64,000 nucleotides of DNA from the NCBI RefSeq assembly GCF_042477335.2, contig NC_091255.1:31288501-31352500 (forward strand), read 5' to 3'. The DNA comes from Ovis canadensis (Eukaryota; Chordata; Mammalia; Artiodactyla; Bovidae). Of the stretch, positions 35,301 to 43,113 are shown one piece after another. The position numbers and the translations under genes are program-made. The first letter of the stretch is position 1. Each line of letters begins with the position of its first letter. The notes beneath the pieces were generated by a model. The model saw nothing but the letters and a program-made list of their open reading frames with translations. It was not told the DNA's origin and searched no databases.

Positions 35301-38020
35301 CCTGGGCCACCTGATGCGAAGAACTGACTCATTGGAAAAGACCCTGATGCTGGGGAAGAGTGAAGGCAGGAAAAGGGGATGGCAGAGGATGAGATGGTTG
35401 GATGGCATCACTGACTCCATGGACATGAGTTTGAGCAAGCTCTGGGAGTTGGCGATGTACAGGGAGGCCTGGCCTGCTGCAGTCTGTGGGGTCGCAAAAG
35501 AGTCGGACACGACTGAGCGACTGAACTGAACTGAATACATACATGATAGAATGTAGAACGTTTCTTACAGTGGGCGGACCTGGTCAAAGTTTGAAAGACC
35601 CTGAGTGGCAGAGAGACCCTGCAATAGCCCTTTTGCTATGTGATTCATTGTGTTTCTTTTGTCCTGCTTCTACGACTTGCTAGGAGTATTTTATTCAACT
35701 GTACCCAGATGAAAGTGGTGGGCGAGGCTGGACTTAGGGGCATCGAGGGTCTCTTTGCCCCCTTTCACCCCACCCTTGTCTGTTTCTGCGCAAGTCTCTC
35801 CCAGTGCCCCCGCCTGCCCCTCTCGTTCTCTCCTGCTCCTTCGCATGCCCTCCTCCCTCCCTCTCACCCTGGCTCACCTGTCGCGGCACTGGAGCCCGTA
35901 CCGGCCGGCGGGGCAGGGCAGCTCGCAGCGCACGCCACGGAAGCCTGGCGGGCAGGTGCACTGGCCGGAGGCGGCGCTGCAGCGGCCGCGCACGCATTCG
36001 CACGGCTCCCGGCACTCGGGGCCCCACCAGCCCGGCCGGCAGGCGCAGCGGCCCGACTCCTGCGCGCACGGCGAGCCGTGGCAGGCGCAGCGGAAGCTGC
36101 AGCGGCGGCCCCACCAGCCTGGCTCGCACAGGCAGGAGCCGGTGGCCTGATCGCACCGCGCCGCCGCGGGGTTGCACTGGCACGGGCGGCGGCACGTGGG
36201 CGACCACCAGCCGGGATCGCAGCGGCACGCGCCGGTCTCGGGGTTGCAGCGGCCGTGGGGACCGCAGGCGCACGGGAACTCGCAGCGGTCGCCCCAGCGG
36301 TCGGGTTGGCAGTGGCACACGCCGGTGGCCGGTTCGCACTGGCCGTGCGGGTGGCAGGCACAGACCTCCCTGCAGTCGGGACCCCAGTACTGGCCCGGGC
36401 AGCCTGCGGCAGGGCAGGGGGGAACGGAAGAGGGTCAGCGGGCTCAAGCCGGGCACGGATGCTCTCTGCGCGCCCCCTTGTGTGCCAGGAGGGGCCCTGG
36501 CACAAGGAAGTGTGTATTGGGGGGGAGCCGGCCCACCCTCCAGGAGCTGGGGACAGCCTGTCCCCCTGGGGCACAGCTCACTTCCTGCCCCCAACTCTGA
36601 ACCACAAGGCTCAGTTAGCACTGGCCTAGCCTCCCACTTCCACATTCCAGAACACACTTAAGAGTGGAAAAGGGGCCTGTCCAGAGCCACACTGAAGTGG
36701 GTGGGCCTGCACTGGGGCCCCTCCTCCCTCTCTTTGGGTTCTCCCCCACAACTGTGTCTATCCAGGCCTGGAGGCTGCCCTTGGGGTCATGGAAGAAGCC
36801 ACACACCCCCAGAGTCTCCTCTCAACCCCATCCCCTGGCGGCTGGCTGCCCTCTGGCTAAACTGCCCACCAACCACTTTGCCAAGTCCCTCTTTGTGCCA
36901 GAGAAGGTAGACACTCCAGGCACCCTCCAGACTCGCATAAGGTGTACGAGACTAACAGCACATTCACTTTGCAGTTAACCGGGATCTCCAGCATCTTTCA
37001 GGAAGTTGAAAGGGAAGATGAACAGCCCAGAAATGAACCTGTGGGAGGACTTAAAGGATGGCATAGAAACCAGATGACTCAGGGCATCCCCGGGAGTGCG
37101 TCACTTCCTGTCTCCCGACCTCAGTTTCCTCAGCGAAGCTTGGAGGGACTCTGGCCCTGCTCTTGTAAGATTACTTTGCTACCTGCTTCACCTCCCCTCT
37201 CCCCCAGTCCTGCCCGGCGCCTTCAACCTTCAGGAGACACTCAGGACTCACGGGAGTTGCACTGGGCTCCGAAGAATCCAGGTTTGCATCGACAGAGGCC
37301 TGGTTTCACACATACTTCGTCTTCCCGGCAGGCGTCCAGCCCCTCGCAGATGGCTGAAAAACACCCCACCCAGGTTGGAAGGACAGGGGTGCGGCCAGGG
37401 GACACTCTGTCCCTCTCACTGGCTCCCGCTGCCCTTGCCTCCCTCAAGGGCTGTTTCCTTGGGGCTGGGGGGTTGGGTCACAGGAGGGACCCTGGCACAA
37501 GGGCTCAGGAGGACAAACAGACCCCAGGGTGGGTAGGAAGGAAGGGTCACTGGGCTCTGTCCTCCTTTCTCCTCCAGTGGCGGGTGGGGTGGGGCGGGTG
37601 GGACCATCCTCGCTACTCACGGATGGTGCATTCTTGATCTTTCTGCCTCCAGCCTGGGCAGCACTGGAGCTCAGCAGAGGGGCTGTGGGGCAGAGAGGGG
37701 TCAGCCGGGGGGCAGCCTGGCCCTGCAGGTGGATCACTGTCGCTGGCCTCAGCCCCATCTGGTAGGCCTGGCCAAGGTTCACAGCCCCACGTCTGCAAAC
37801 CCTTTCCGCTCTGTCCCTGGCCACCCCACTGCCTTCCAGGCTGTCCCCGAGCCCCTCCCGCTTCAGCCCCTCTTTCCTCATGTCCTCCTCCCCCCTCATC
37901 AGACTCCCACAAGACCCACCTGCTGGCCTTGCAGACGTGCCGCCCCCCGGCGTCCAGCTCAGACCCCGGGGCCCCCAGAGCCCCGAGCAGCAGCAGAGGG
38001 AACAGCAGCCCCGGCCCCAT
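28508..38020 (-). CDS. SCARF1: SCARF1 (SREC-I), scavenger receptor class F member 1, complete
   Basis: An endothelial and phagocyte type I membrane receptor that takes up modified LDL, heat-shock proteins and apoptotic cells through C1q. Eleven coding exons join to 830 codons plus stop (2493 bases), the length I recall for human: 37920-38020, 37621-37682, 37252-37353, 35878-36403, 33901-34119, 33373-33501, 32375-32478, 31637-31757, 30248-30372, 30015-30161, 28508-29364. The order is a hydrophobic signal peptide (about 1-20), cysteine-rich EGF-like repeats with the recurring CxPGWWGxxC pattern, a membrane helix in exon 8 (about 422-442) followed by a CCACCCW cluster, and a long Ser/Pro-rich cytoplasmic tail ending [13 protein letters not shown]. 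Two upstream in-frame ATGs exist (38182, 38137), but the one at 38020 places the signal peptide at the terminus. Confidence 0.97.
29585..29955 (+). repeat. L2 LINE 3' end in SCARF1 intron 10
   Basis: CACTGCTCCCTCTTCCTGAA, AGGGCAGGCATCTCTCTTGT and GAAGGAATAAACAAG follow the L2 3' end. Confidence 0.68.
30015..30161 (-). CDS. SCARF1: SCARF1 coding exon 10
   Basis: Encodes an acidic cytoplasmic stretch, [20 protein letters not shown] to [13 protein letters not shown]. Acceptor CCTGCAG|TCTTG, donor AAGAAG|GTAGCC. Confidence 0.94.
30248..30372 (-). CDS. SCARF1: SCARF1 coding exon 9
   Basis: Encodes the juxtamembrane cytoplasmic segment [20 protein letters not shown] to LPWVT. Acceptor GCCCTCAG|GCCAG, donor GACAG|GTAAGT. 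Confidence 0.93.
30585..30690 (+). repeat. MIR SINE in SCARF1 intron 8
   Basis: CTGGGCCTCAACTTCCTCAT-CTGTAAAATGGGGACAACA is the MIR core. Confidence 0.75.
31637..31757 (-). CDS. SCARF1: SCARF1 coding exon 8 (transmembrane helix)
   Basis: Encodes [20 protein letters not shown] followed by [14 protein letters not shown], i.e. a single membrane helix and a cysteine cluster that is likely palmitoylated (inference). Acceptor CTCCCTAG|GATC, donor GGACAG|GTGAAT. Confidence 0.95.
32196..32323 (+). mobile_element. CHR-1 SINE in SCARF1 intron 7
   Basis: TGACTTCCCTGGCAGACCAG head, GGTTTCGATCCCTGG box B, 16-A tail at about 32307-32322. Ends about 52 bases from the exon 7 donor. Confidence 0.88.
32375..32478 (-). 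CDS. SCARF1: SCARF1 coding exon 7
   Basis: Last ectodomain exon, [20 protein letters not shown], with NTS and NCS sequons. Acceptor CCCAAAG|CTGC, donor AGCTGG|GTAAGC. A CHR SINE lies about 50 bases inside the downstream intron. Confidence 0.94.
32976..33186 (+). mobile_element. BovA SINE in SCARF1 intron 6
   Basis: CATTCCCAGGTGGCTCAGTG head to GAGTCGGACACGACTGAGCT end. Confidence 0.9.
33373..33501 (-). CDS. SCARF1: SCARF1 coding exon 6
   Basis: Encodes [20 protein letters not shown] to GYWGP. Acceptor CACCTCAG|GTGCG, donor GCCCAG|GTGAGG; 129 bases. Confidence 0.94.
33901..34119 (-). CDS. SCARF1: SCARF1 coding exon 5
   Basis: Encodes [20 protein letters not shown] and the next two EGF-like modules, with one NGT glycosylation sequon. 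Acceptor TTCCCAG|CTGTGG, donor GCCCAG|GTGAGG. Confidence 0.95.
34600..34975 (-). repeat. L1 fragment, antisense, SCARF1 intron 4
   Basis: GGGTTATCATTGACATAAAG and GTCTAGTTAACACCCATCAT match a reversed old L1 3' UTR. Confidence 0.6.
35130..35536 (+). mobile_element. BovB LINE 3' fragment with internal tandem duplication
   Basis: GAAAGCTGAGAACCAAAGAA to CGACTGAACTGAACTGAATA, the BovB 3' terminus, in SCARF1 intron 4. It carries a 32-base duplication at 35198-35261. Confidence 0.92.
35878..36403 (-). CDS. SCARF1: SCARF1 coding exon 4 (EGF-like repeats)
   Basis: The largest ectodomain exon (526 bases, very GC-rich) encodes four to five EGF-like modules with repeated [10 protein letters not shown]-type motifs. 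Acceptor GCCGCAG|GCTGCC, donor CGACAG|GTGAGC. Its GC content opens long spurious ORFs in all other frames. Confidence 0.96.
37252..37353 (-). CDS. SCARF1: SCARF1 coding exon 3
   Basis: Encodes [20 protein letters not shown] and the start of the first EGF-like repeat. Acceptor TTTTCAG|CCATC, donor CTCCC|GTGAGT. Confidence 0.94.
37621..37682 (-). CDS. SCARF1: SCARF1 coding exon 2
   Basis: Encodes [20 protein letters not shown]. Acceptor CCCACAG|CCCC, donor ATCC|GTGAGT; 62 bases. Confidence 0.94.
37920..38020 (-). CDS. SCARF1: SCARF1 coding exon 1 (signal peptide)
   Basis: ATG at 38020-38018; encodes [20 protein letters not shown], a classic leucine-rich signal peptide, then [14 protein letters not shown]. 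Donor CCAGCAG|GTGGGT. Confidence 0.94.
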
Positions 38021-38450
38021 GGCGGCCAGTGCAGCGGGAGGGCTTGGGTCAGTCTGGCCCCCACAGCGCCCAACCCCCTTCCTGCTTCCTCCCCAGGCTT
38101 TTCCTGAGGAAACCAGGCTAGAGGGGCGGGCTGCCATGAGGCACCTCCCTGAGACAGTGGGCAGGCGCTGAGACGCAGACACCAGAATAGTGAAAGGAAA
38201 GGGAAGGCCAATGGTGAGGGTTGAGTGGAGGCTTCTGGGCTGGTCTGAATCCGGAGCAGGCAGGAAGATGAGGCTGTAAGTCCCAGATCCCAGGACAGGC
38301 GAGCGGGTGAGACATGGGAATCTGTTAGGTCACATTCCCCAAGGAAAGTGGGAGAAGGGAGAAGGCCTCCCCACCAGTGACAGCCAAGGGGCCATCCTGG
38401 CAGAGCTGGGCAGGGGGGATCACCGGCAGACAGACGTGGAGCCGTTTCTG
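38021..38450 (-). promoter_or_regulatory. SCARF1: SCARF1 upstream region / promoter candidate
   Basis: Short spacer between the probable RILP 3' end and the SCARF1 ATG. A minus-strand AGGAAGCAGGAA (38079-38090) contains two GGAA cores typical of ETS-family sites, in keeping with the endothelial expression of SCARF1; it may lie in the 5' UTR. No TATA box was seen. Confidence 0.4.
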
Positions 38451-38468
38451 GCTATCACAGGCAGTTGC

Positions 38469-38474
38469 TTTATT
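38469..38474 (-). terminator. RILP: Candidate RILP polyadenylation signal (AATAAA)
   Basis: Canonical AATAAA on the minus strand, 1.67 kb past the RILP stop and about 450 bases before the SCARF1 ATG. The flanking non-repeat sequence looks like an ordinary mRNA end, and the long distance is mostly explained by BovB insertions at 38612-39946. Confidence 0.6.
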
Positions 38475-38515
38475 CCAATAGCTTAGGCCATCTGTACAAA
38501 CACCTGGGAGGAGGG

Positions 38516-38575
38516 CAGTCAGCTCTCCGTTTCACAGATGGGGAAACTGAAGCTCAGAGAAGCGGCACTTTTATC
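38516..38575 (-). repeat. MIR fragment in probable RILP 3' UTR
   Basis: CCGTTTCACAGATGGGGAAA-CTGAAGCTCAGAGAAG is a reversed MIR core. Confidence 0.6.
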
Positions 38576-38611
38576 TGGCCCCCAAGGCTTGGCACAGAGA
38601 TATAGGAAGGA

Positions 38612-38984
38612 CAGCATATTAAAAAGCAGAGACATTACTTTGCCAACAAAGGGCCATCTAGTCAAAGCTATGGTTTTTCCAGTAGTCATATATGGATGTG
38701 AGACTTGGACTATAAAGAATTGATGCTTTTGAACTGTGGTGTTGGAGAAGACTCGTGAGAGTCCCTTGGACTGCAAGGAGATCCAACCAGTCCATCCTAA
38801 GGGAAATCATTCCTGAATATTCATTGGAAGGACTGATGCTGAAGTTGAAACTCCAATAATTTGGCCACCTGATGGGAAGAACTGACTCATTGGAAAAGAC
38901 CCTGATACTGCAAAAGATTGAAGGCAGGAGAAGGGGACGAGAGAGGATGAGATGGTTGGATGGCATCACCAACTCAATGGACAT
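38612..38984 (+). mobile_element. Older BovB LINE, left part
   Basis: AAAAAGCAGAGACATTACTT to GATGGCATCACCAACTCAAT. Interrupted at 38985 by an oppositely oriented BovB and continuing at 39780. Confidence 0.92.
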
Positions 38985-39779
38985 CAGTTCAGTTCAGTTG
39001 CTTAGTCATGTCCGACTCTTTTCAACCCCATGAATCGCAGCACACCAGGCCTCCCTGTCCATCACCAACTCCCGGAGTTCACTCAGACTCACATCCATCA
39101 AGTCAGTAATGCCATCCAGCCATCTCATCCTCTCTCGTCCCCTTCTCCTCCTGCCCCCAATCCCTCCCAGCATCAGAGTCTTTTCCAATGAGTCAACTAT
39201 TCGCATGAGGTAGCCAAAGTACTGGAGCTTCAGCTTTAGCATCATTCCCTCCAAAGAAATCCCAGGACTGATCTCCTTCAGAATGGACTGGTTGGATCTC
39301 CTTGCAGTCCAAGGGACTCTCAAGAGTCTTCTCCAACACCACAGTTCAAAAGCATCAATTCTTCGGCACTCAGCTTTCTTCACAGTCCAACTCTCACATC
39401 CATACATGACTACTGGAAAAACCATAGCCTTGACTAGATGGACCTTTTTTGGCAAAGTAATGTCTCTGCTTTTCAACATGCTGTCTAGGTTTGTCATAAC
39501 TTTTCTTCCAAGGAGTAAGCATCTTTTAATTTCATGGCTGCAGTCACCATCTGCAGTGATTTTGGAACCCCCAAAAATAAAGTCTGACACTGTTTCCACT
39601 GTTTCCCCATCTATTTCCCATGAAGTGATGGAACCAGATGCCATGATCTTCATTTTCTGAATGTTGAGCTTTAAGCCAACTTTTTCAGTCTCCACTTTCA
39701 CTTTCATCAAGAGGCTCTTTAGTTCCTCTTCACTTTCTGCCATAAGGGTGGTATCATCTGCATATCTGAGGTTATTGAT
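38985..39779 (-). mobile_element. Younger BovB LINE inserted antisense in an older BovB
   Basis: Begins (plus strand) CAGTTCAGTTCAGTTGCTTA, the reversed BovB 3' terminus. A long open frame on the minus strand encodes the C-terminal part of the RTE reverse transcriptase, with intact YADD ([20 protein letters not shown]) and the conserved [20 protein letters not shown] block. Flanked by the target duplication ATGGACAT (38977-38984, 39780-39787). 5' truncated, hence not autonomous. Confidence 0.93.
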
Positions 39780-39946
39780 ATGGACATGAGTTTGAGTAAA
39801 CTCCGGGATGGACATGAGTTTGGACATGTCCATGACTCGATGGACATGAATTTGAGTAAACTCCAGGATGGACAGAGAGGCCTGGTGTGCTGCAGTCCAT
39901 GGGGTTGCAAAGAGTCAGTCACCACTGAGCGACTGAACTGAACTGA
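39780..39946 (+). mobile_element. Older BovB LINE, right part
   Basis: Resumes at ATGGACATGAGTTTGAGTAA and ends GAGCGACTGAACTGAACTGA. Contains a partial local duplication of the ATGGACATGARTTTGAGTAA segment (39780 and 39840). Confidence 0.88.
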
Positions 39947-40138
39947 TAGGAAAGAAAGTAGGCTGAGCTCCTATCAGACTCGGACCAGGATTAGAGAAGA
40001 GCCAGGGAGGAGGGCAGGGAAGGAGGGAGCCTGGTCCTTTGAGGTCACACATCCAACTACAGACAGACTCCAAAGTCAGGCCTCTGGGGCAGCTGAGACC
40101 CCAGACAAAGATGTTCATTGAGAGCACAGCAGGACCCG

Positions 40139-40283
40139 TCAGGAGTTGGGGGCTGTCGGGCTGCCCACTGGTTCCAGGTGGGGTAGCTGCGGGGTCTCCT
40201 CTCCTCCCTGTAGCTGGCTGGGAGCCACACTGCTGGTCTCAGTCCCAGGGGCCTCTGTTTCACCCCGATACCACTGGCCAAAG
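40139..40283 (-). CDS. RILP: RILP coding exon 8 (stop)
   Basis: Encodes FGQWYRGETEAPGTETSSVA to SPTAPNS-stop. Acceptor CCCCCCAG|CTTTGG. The expected mammalian tail (CSALHEHLCLG in human) is instead readable in the next frame, past this stop. Confidence 0.85.
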
Positions 40284-43113
40284 CTGGGGGGAAAGCCAAG
40301 AGGTGCTTTGAGCCTGGCTGCCAGGGAGGTCAAGTACAGGGGCTGAGGGGAGCAGGGGGTGCTGCAAAAAGGGGACCCAGAGCAAGAAAGGGCAGCACGA
40401 GGCAGGGGACGGTAAAGGGGCCACCAGGGGAGCAGGAGGGTACGGGCATGCTGCTCGCTTAGGGCAGCAGGAGGGAAGGTGGGCCCCTCCACCCTCCACC
40501 CCCACCACATTTGTCCTTCCCTTCCTCAACATACAAACTCCGTATTCTGGACTCAGGGGCTGGGGGTTCAGAATGGTCTCCCTTATCGCTGGAGAGCAGG
40601 AGCCATGAGCCATCATCATCGTCACTGAGGCGGAGAAGAGCAAAGAGAGGAGAGGAGACGTGAGGGTCCTTTATCAAGGCCCTGAGGGCCAAGGGGAGTC
40701 CACTACGTTCAGCCTTCTGTGCAGCCCCCAGGAGCAGGAAGGGGAGGACAGAGCGACTTTGGGGCCCCCAAAGCTGGAGTGAAGGAAACTGGATCACTCT
40801 GCTGTGCGCCTGAAACTGTCACGCAACACTGTTAATCCACGATACGCCGACATAAAATAAAAAGTTAAAAAAGAAACTGGAGAGAAGGGAAATCTGGGGA
40901 GACAGAGGACATCTTAGGGCTTTCATTTTCTAGCCAGATACATGGCAGGCCGTGGACAGGGCCTGCAGCTACAGCCTTACCTTCACCTGCCTGGGAACAA
41001 ACAGATGCAGCCAAGACAAGAAACCAAAGAAACTGAAACCGACTGTGGAGAAGCAGAGTCAGGATGCGCAGCGAGCAGGGCAGGCGGGAGCAGCCGTGAC
41101 CCAGCGAGAAGGCGGCGGGCTCAGCACGGCAGGCTTGTGGGTGGGCGGGGGGGGTGACCAGGCCAGGTTAGCAGGTTCCAGAGGTGGCTAAGCTAGGTGA
41201 CAAGCGCAGTCTGAGGCAATGGGTTCAGAAGGTGACCAGGCTCAGTGGGAATGGAGGCCGGGACTTACCTGCTCTCTGCTTCCTCTGGAGTCCCTAACAT
41301 TTTGGCCTTGATCTTCTTCCGCTGCTTCTTGACAGCTACCTTCATGGCTCCGAGCAGAAGCCCAGGGACCCGGTGGGCTGTCAGCAGCTCCCTACAGAGG
41401 AGGAGGAAGGGCAGAGACAAAGCAGTGGGGATACTAAGAATAGGTCTAGACTCAAGTACCTGTGCATGTTGTTTCCCCTTTTGGGAACACTCTGCCTTGC
41501 TAACCCCTCTGCCCCTAAGCTTAGGTGTCACCCCTCCTGGGAGTACTTCCTTGACAGCCACTGCTGCTGACCCTCAGCACTGGCCCTCCCCGGTATGAAA
41601 GAAGATCCAGGAGGGCAGGGACTATGTGACTCCCGTCCTCCAGTGCCCAGCATGGTGCCTGGCACACGACACCGTAGATGTATCAACCACTCAAAGAATG
41701 AGGCGGGTGAACCGAGGCCAGGGAACAGGTGCGCCTGGCGCCCCCGAGCCTCTGGGCCCTGCCTGGCGCCCTCACCGCTGGAAGTAGGCCAGCTCCTCCT
41801 TCAGCAGGAACAAGTTGGCTTTGAGCTCATTCCGCTCCTGAAGGATCTGCTGAACCTCCTCTCGACTGAAGCCGCACTGCCCTGCCTTGGCGGGGAGCCC
41901 TGGCGGCAGCGGGGCATCCGCCTGTGGAAGGACAGGCTTGGTCAGTGGGCGCCTAGGTTGGACAGGGACGCCTTGGGCAGTGGGCGCCTCGGTTGGGCAG
42001 GGAGCCTTGGGAGGCCAGGGCGCTACCATGGGTGCCAGGCCGGGGCTCTGGCTGAGTAGGGGCGGAGGCCGGCTGGTGGCGCACACTCGTAACCACCTTC
42101 TAGCTAGCCTGTTGGCCCTGCCACGCAGTACGGCAAAACTTTCCCGAGTGCCCACCAAGAGCCGGACCGTTCCCTCATAGGGCACTCACCGGGTCCTCGG
42201 GGGTCCCCGGGGCTCTTGTGCCCGCGGTCGCCCGCTCGGACTCCCGCCTCTGCTCGCACTCGGGCCCGGCGGCCTGGCCCTGAACCGGTTCTGGAGGCGG
42301 CTCCACGGCCGCTTCGCGCGGCTGCTCTCGTTCGCTCTCGCGGTCCCGCGCAGCGCGTATCTGGGTTTGTACCGCGGCCAATTTCTGCCGCAACTCCGCA
42401 TTCACCAGCAGGAGGCGCTGCAGCTGCTCCTGCAACTGTGGGCGGAGCCAAGGGGCTGGTGGGCGGGGCACCTGAGGGCCGGCAGGGTCCCGCCCCCGGC
42501 ACGTCGCCCCGCCCCGCCCTCACCGCCTCGGTCTCCTGGCTTCGCTGCAGCAGGTCGCGGTTGTACGCCCGGAGTTCGTCCCGCTGGCGGTCGGTCACCT
42601 CCTTGAGCTGCCGCAGCAGAGCGCGCTCCTCTGAGGAAGGGGCGTTCTCAGCGGCGGGCCCGCGAGAGGGGGAGCCCTGCGCCGCCCCGACCACGGAGCC
42701 CTGCAGGCCCGCACTCACCCTGTGGTCCAGAGCGCAGCTCTCTGCGGAGGCGCTCGTTCTCCTCTCGCAGCCGCCGCAGCTCGAGTTCCGCCTGCTGTGC
42801 GGATACCTGCAGCTGGGAAGGCCGCGCTGTTAGGCCAGCCCCCGCTGGCCCAGGCGGGCGGCTGGGGAAGGGCGCCATGACTTACCGAGTCCGGGGCGGG
42901 CCCCACGGCAGCCTTTTCCAGGAGCTCCAGCGCCTGCACCACCAGCGGAACGAGTCCGGCTGCGGCCTCCGGCCCGAAGCGGCGCGCCAGCTCCTGCAGC
43001 TCAGCGCCCAGGGCCCCCGCTAGGTGGTACACGAGCTCCGCGGCCGTCCCCGATCCCGCGGCCACCCGAGGCCCGGAGCCATGCGCCCCAGGCGCCGCCC
43101 TTCTGGGCTCCAT
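40139..43113 (-). CDS. RILP: RILP, Rab-interacting lysosomal protein, complete
   Basis: A Rab7-GTP effector that links late endosomes and lysosomes to dynein-dynactin and to the HOPS tether, and so drives transport toward the cell centre. Eight coding exons join to 392 codons plus stop: 42886-43113, 42719-42812, 42524-42630, 42190-42435, 41776-41921, 41269-41391, 40535-40624, 40139-40283. Order: N-terminal RH1 region (ELVYHLAGALGAELQELARRFG), heptad-rich coiled coil (residues about 77-180), a Pro/Glu-rich linker, then the RH2 Rab-binding region (SREEVQQILQERNELKANLF and KVAVKKQRKKIKAKM, about 240-320) and an acidic Ser-rich tail. The start is MEPRRAAPG as in human; an upstream in-frame ATG at 43176 looks less likely. 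The stop gives a C-terminus unlike the human one I recall (see findings). Confidence 0.96.
40535..40624 (-). CDS. RILP: RILP coding exon 7
   Basis: Encodes DDDDGSWLLLSSDKGDHSEP to ESRIRS. Acceptor CGCCTCAG|TGACG; donor GAGTTT|GTATGT, chosen because it closes the phase and restores SFFGQWYRG across the junction, like human SFFGLWYRG. Confidence 0.86.
40795..40870 (+). repeat. L1 3' tail fragment in RILP intron 6
   Basis: CACTCTGCTGTGCGCCTGAA and AACACTGTTAATCCACGATA resemble the artiodactyl L1 tail. Confidence 0.6.
41269..41391 (-). CDS. RILP: RILP coding exon 6 (RH2, second part)
   Basis: Encodes ELLTAHRVPGLLLGAMKVAV and a basic run KKQRKKIKAKM. Acceptor CTCTGTAG|GGAGC, donor GAGAGCAG|GTAAGT. 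Confidence 0.95.
41490..41705 (+). repeat. L2/MIR-like fragment in RILP intron 5
   Basis: GGGCAGGGACTATGTGACTC, CATGGTGCCTGGCACACGAC and CACTCAAAGAATGA look like an L2 3' end. Confidence 0.55.
41776..41921 (-). CDS. RILP: RILP coding exon 5 (RH2, first part)
   Basis: Encodes REEVQQILQERNELKANLFL to EELAYFQ, the Rab7-binding RH2 helix conserved in the JIP3/RILP family. Acceptor TTCCACAG|GCGGAT, donor TCCAGCG|GTGAGG. Confidence 0.95.
41943..42011. repeat. 35-base tandem duplication in RILP intron 4
   Basis: CAGTGGGCGCCTAGGTTGGA... at 41943-41977 recurs at 41978-42011 with a few differences. Confidence 0.85.
42190..42435 (-). CDS. RILP: RILP coding exon 4
   Basis: 82 codons: LQEQLQRLLLVNAELRQKLA, then a less conserved Arg/Glu/Pro-rich linker. 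Acceptor GCCCACAG|TTGCAG, donor GACCCG|GTGAGT. Confidence 0.93.
42524..42630 (-). CDS. RILP: RILP coding exon 3
   Basis: Encodes ERALLRQLKEVTDRQRDELR to SQETEA, a continuing coiled coil. Acceptor TTCCTCAG|AGGAGC, donor GAGGCG|GTGAGG. Confidence 0.94.
42719..42812 (-). CDS. RILP: RILP coding exon 2
   Basis: Encodes LQVSAQQAELELRRLREENE and ERLRRELRSGPQ, a coiled coil. Acceptor TTCCCAG|CTGCAG, donor CACAGG|GTGAGT. Confidence 0.94.
42886..43113 (-). CDS. RILP: RILP coding exon 1 (RH1 region)
   Basis: ATG at 43113-43111; 76 codons exactly. Encodes MEPRRAAPGAHGSG, then the RH1 helices. Donor GACTCG|GTAAGT. Confidence 0.94.

Noticed and set aside
35734-36661. Very long ORFs (over 280 codons) on both strands across 35.7-36.7 kb
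   Set aside because: They shadow the GC-rich SCARF1 exon 4; only the frame with regular cysteine spacing and flanking splice sites is real. The others lack any domain.
37613-38182. Upstream in-frame ATGs (38182, 38137) as SCARF1 start
   Set aside because: They would bury the signal peptide behind a charged leader; the ATG at 38020 matches the known N-terminus.
39006-39833. A 275-codon ORF as a host gene
   Set aside because: It is the C-terminal part of BovB reverse transcriptase, with the target duplication visible around it.
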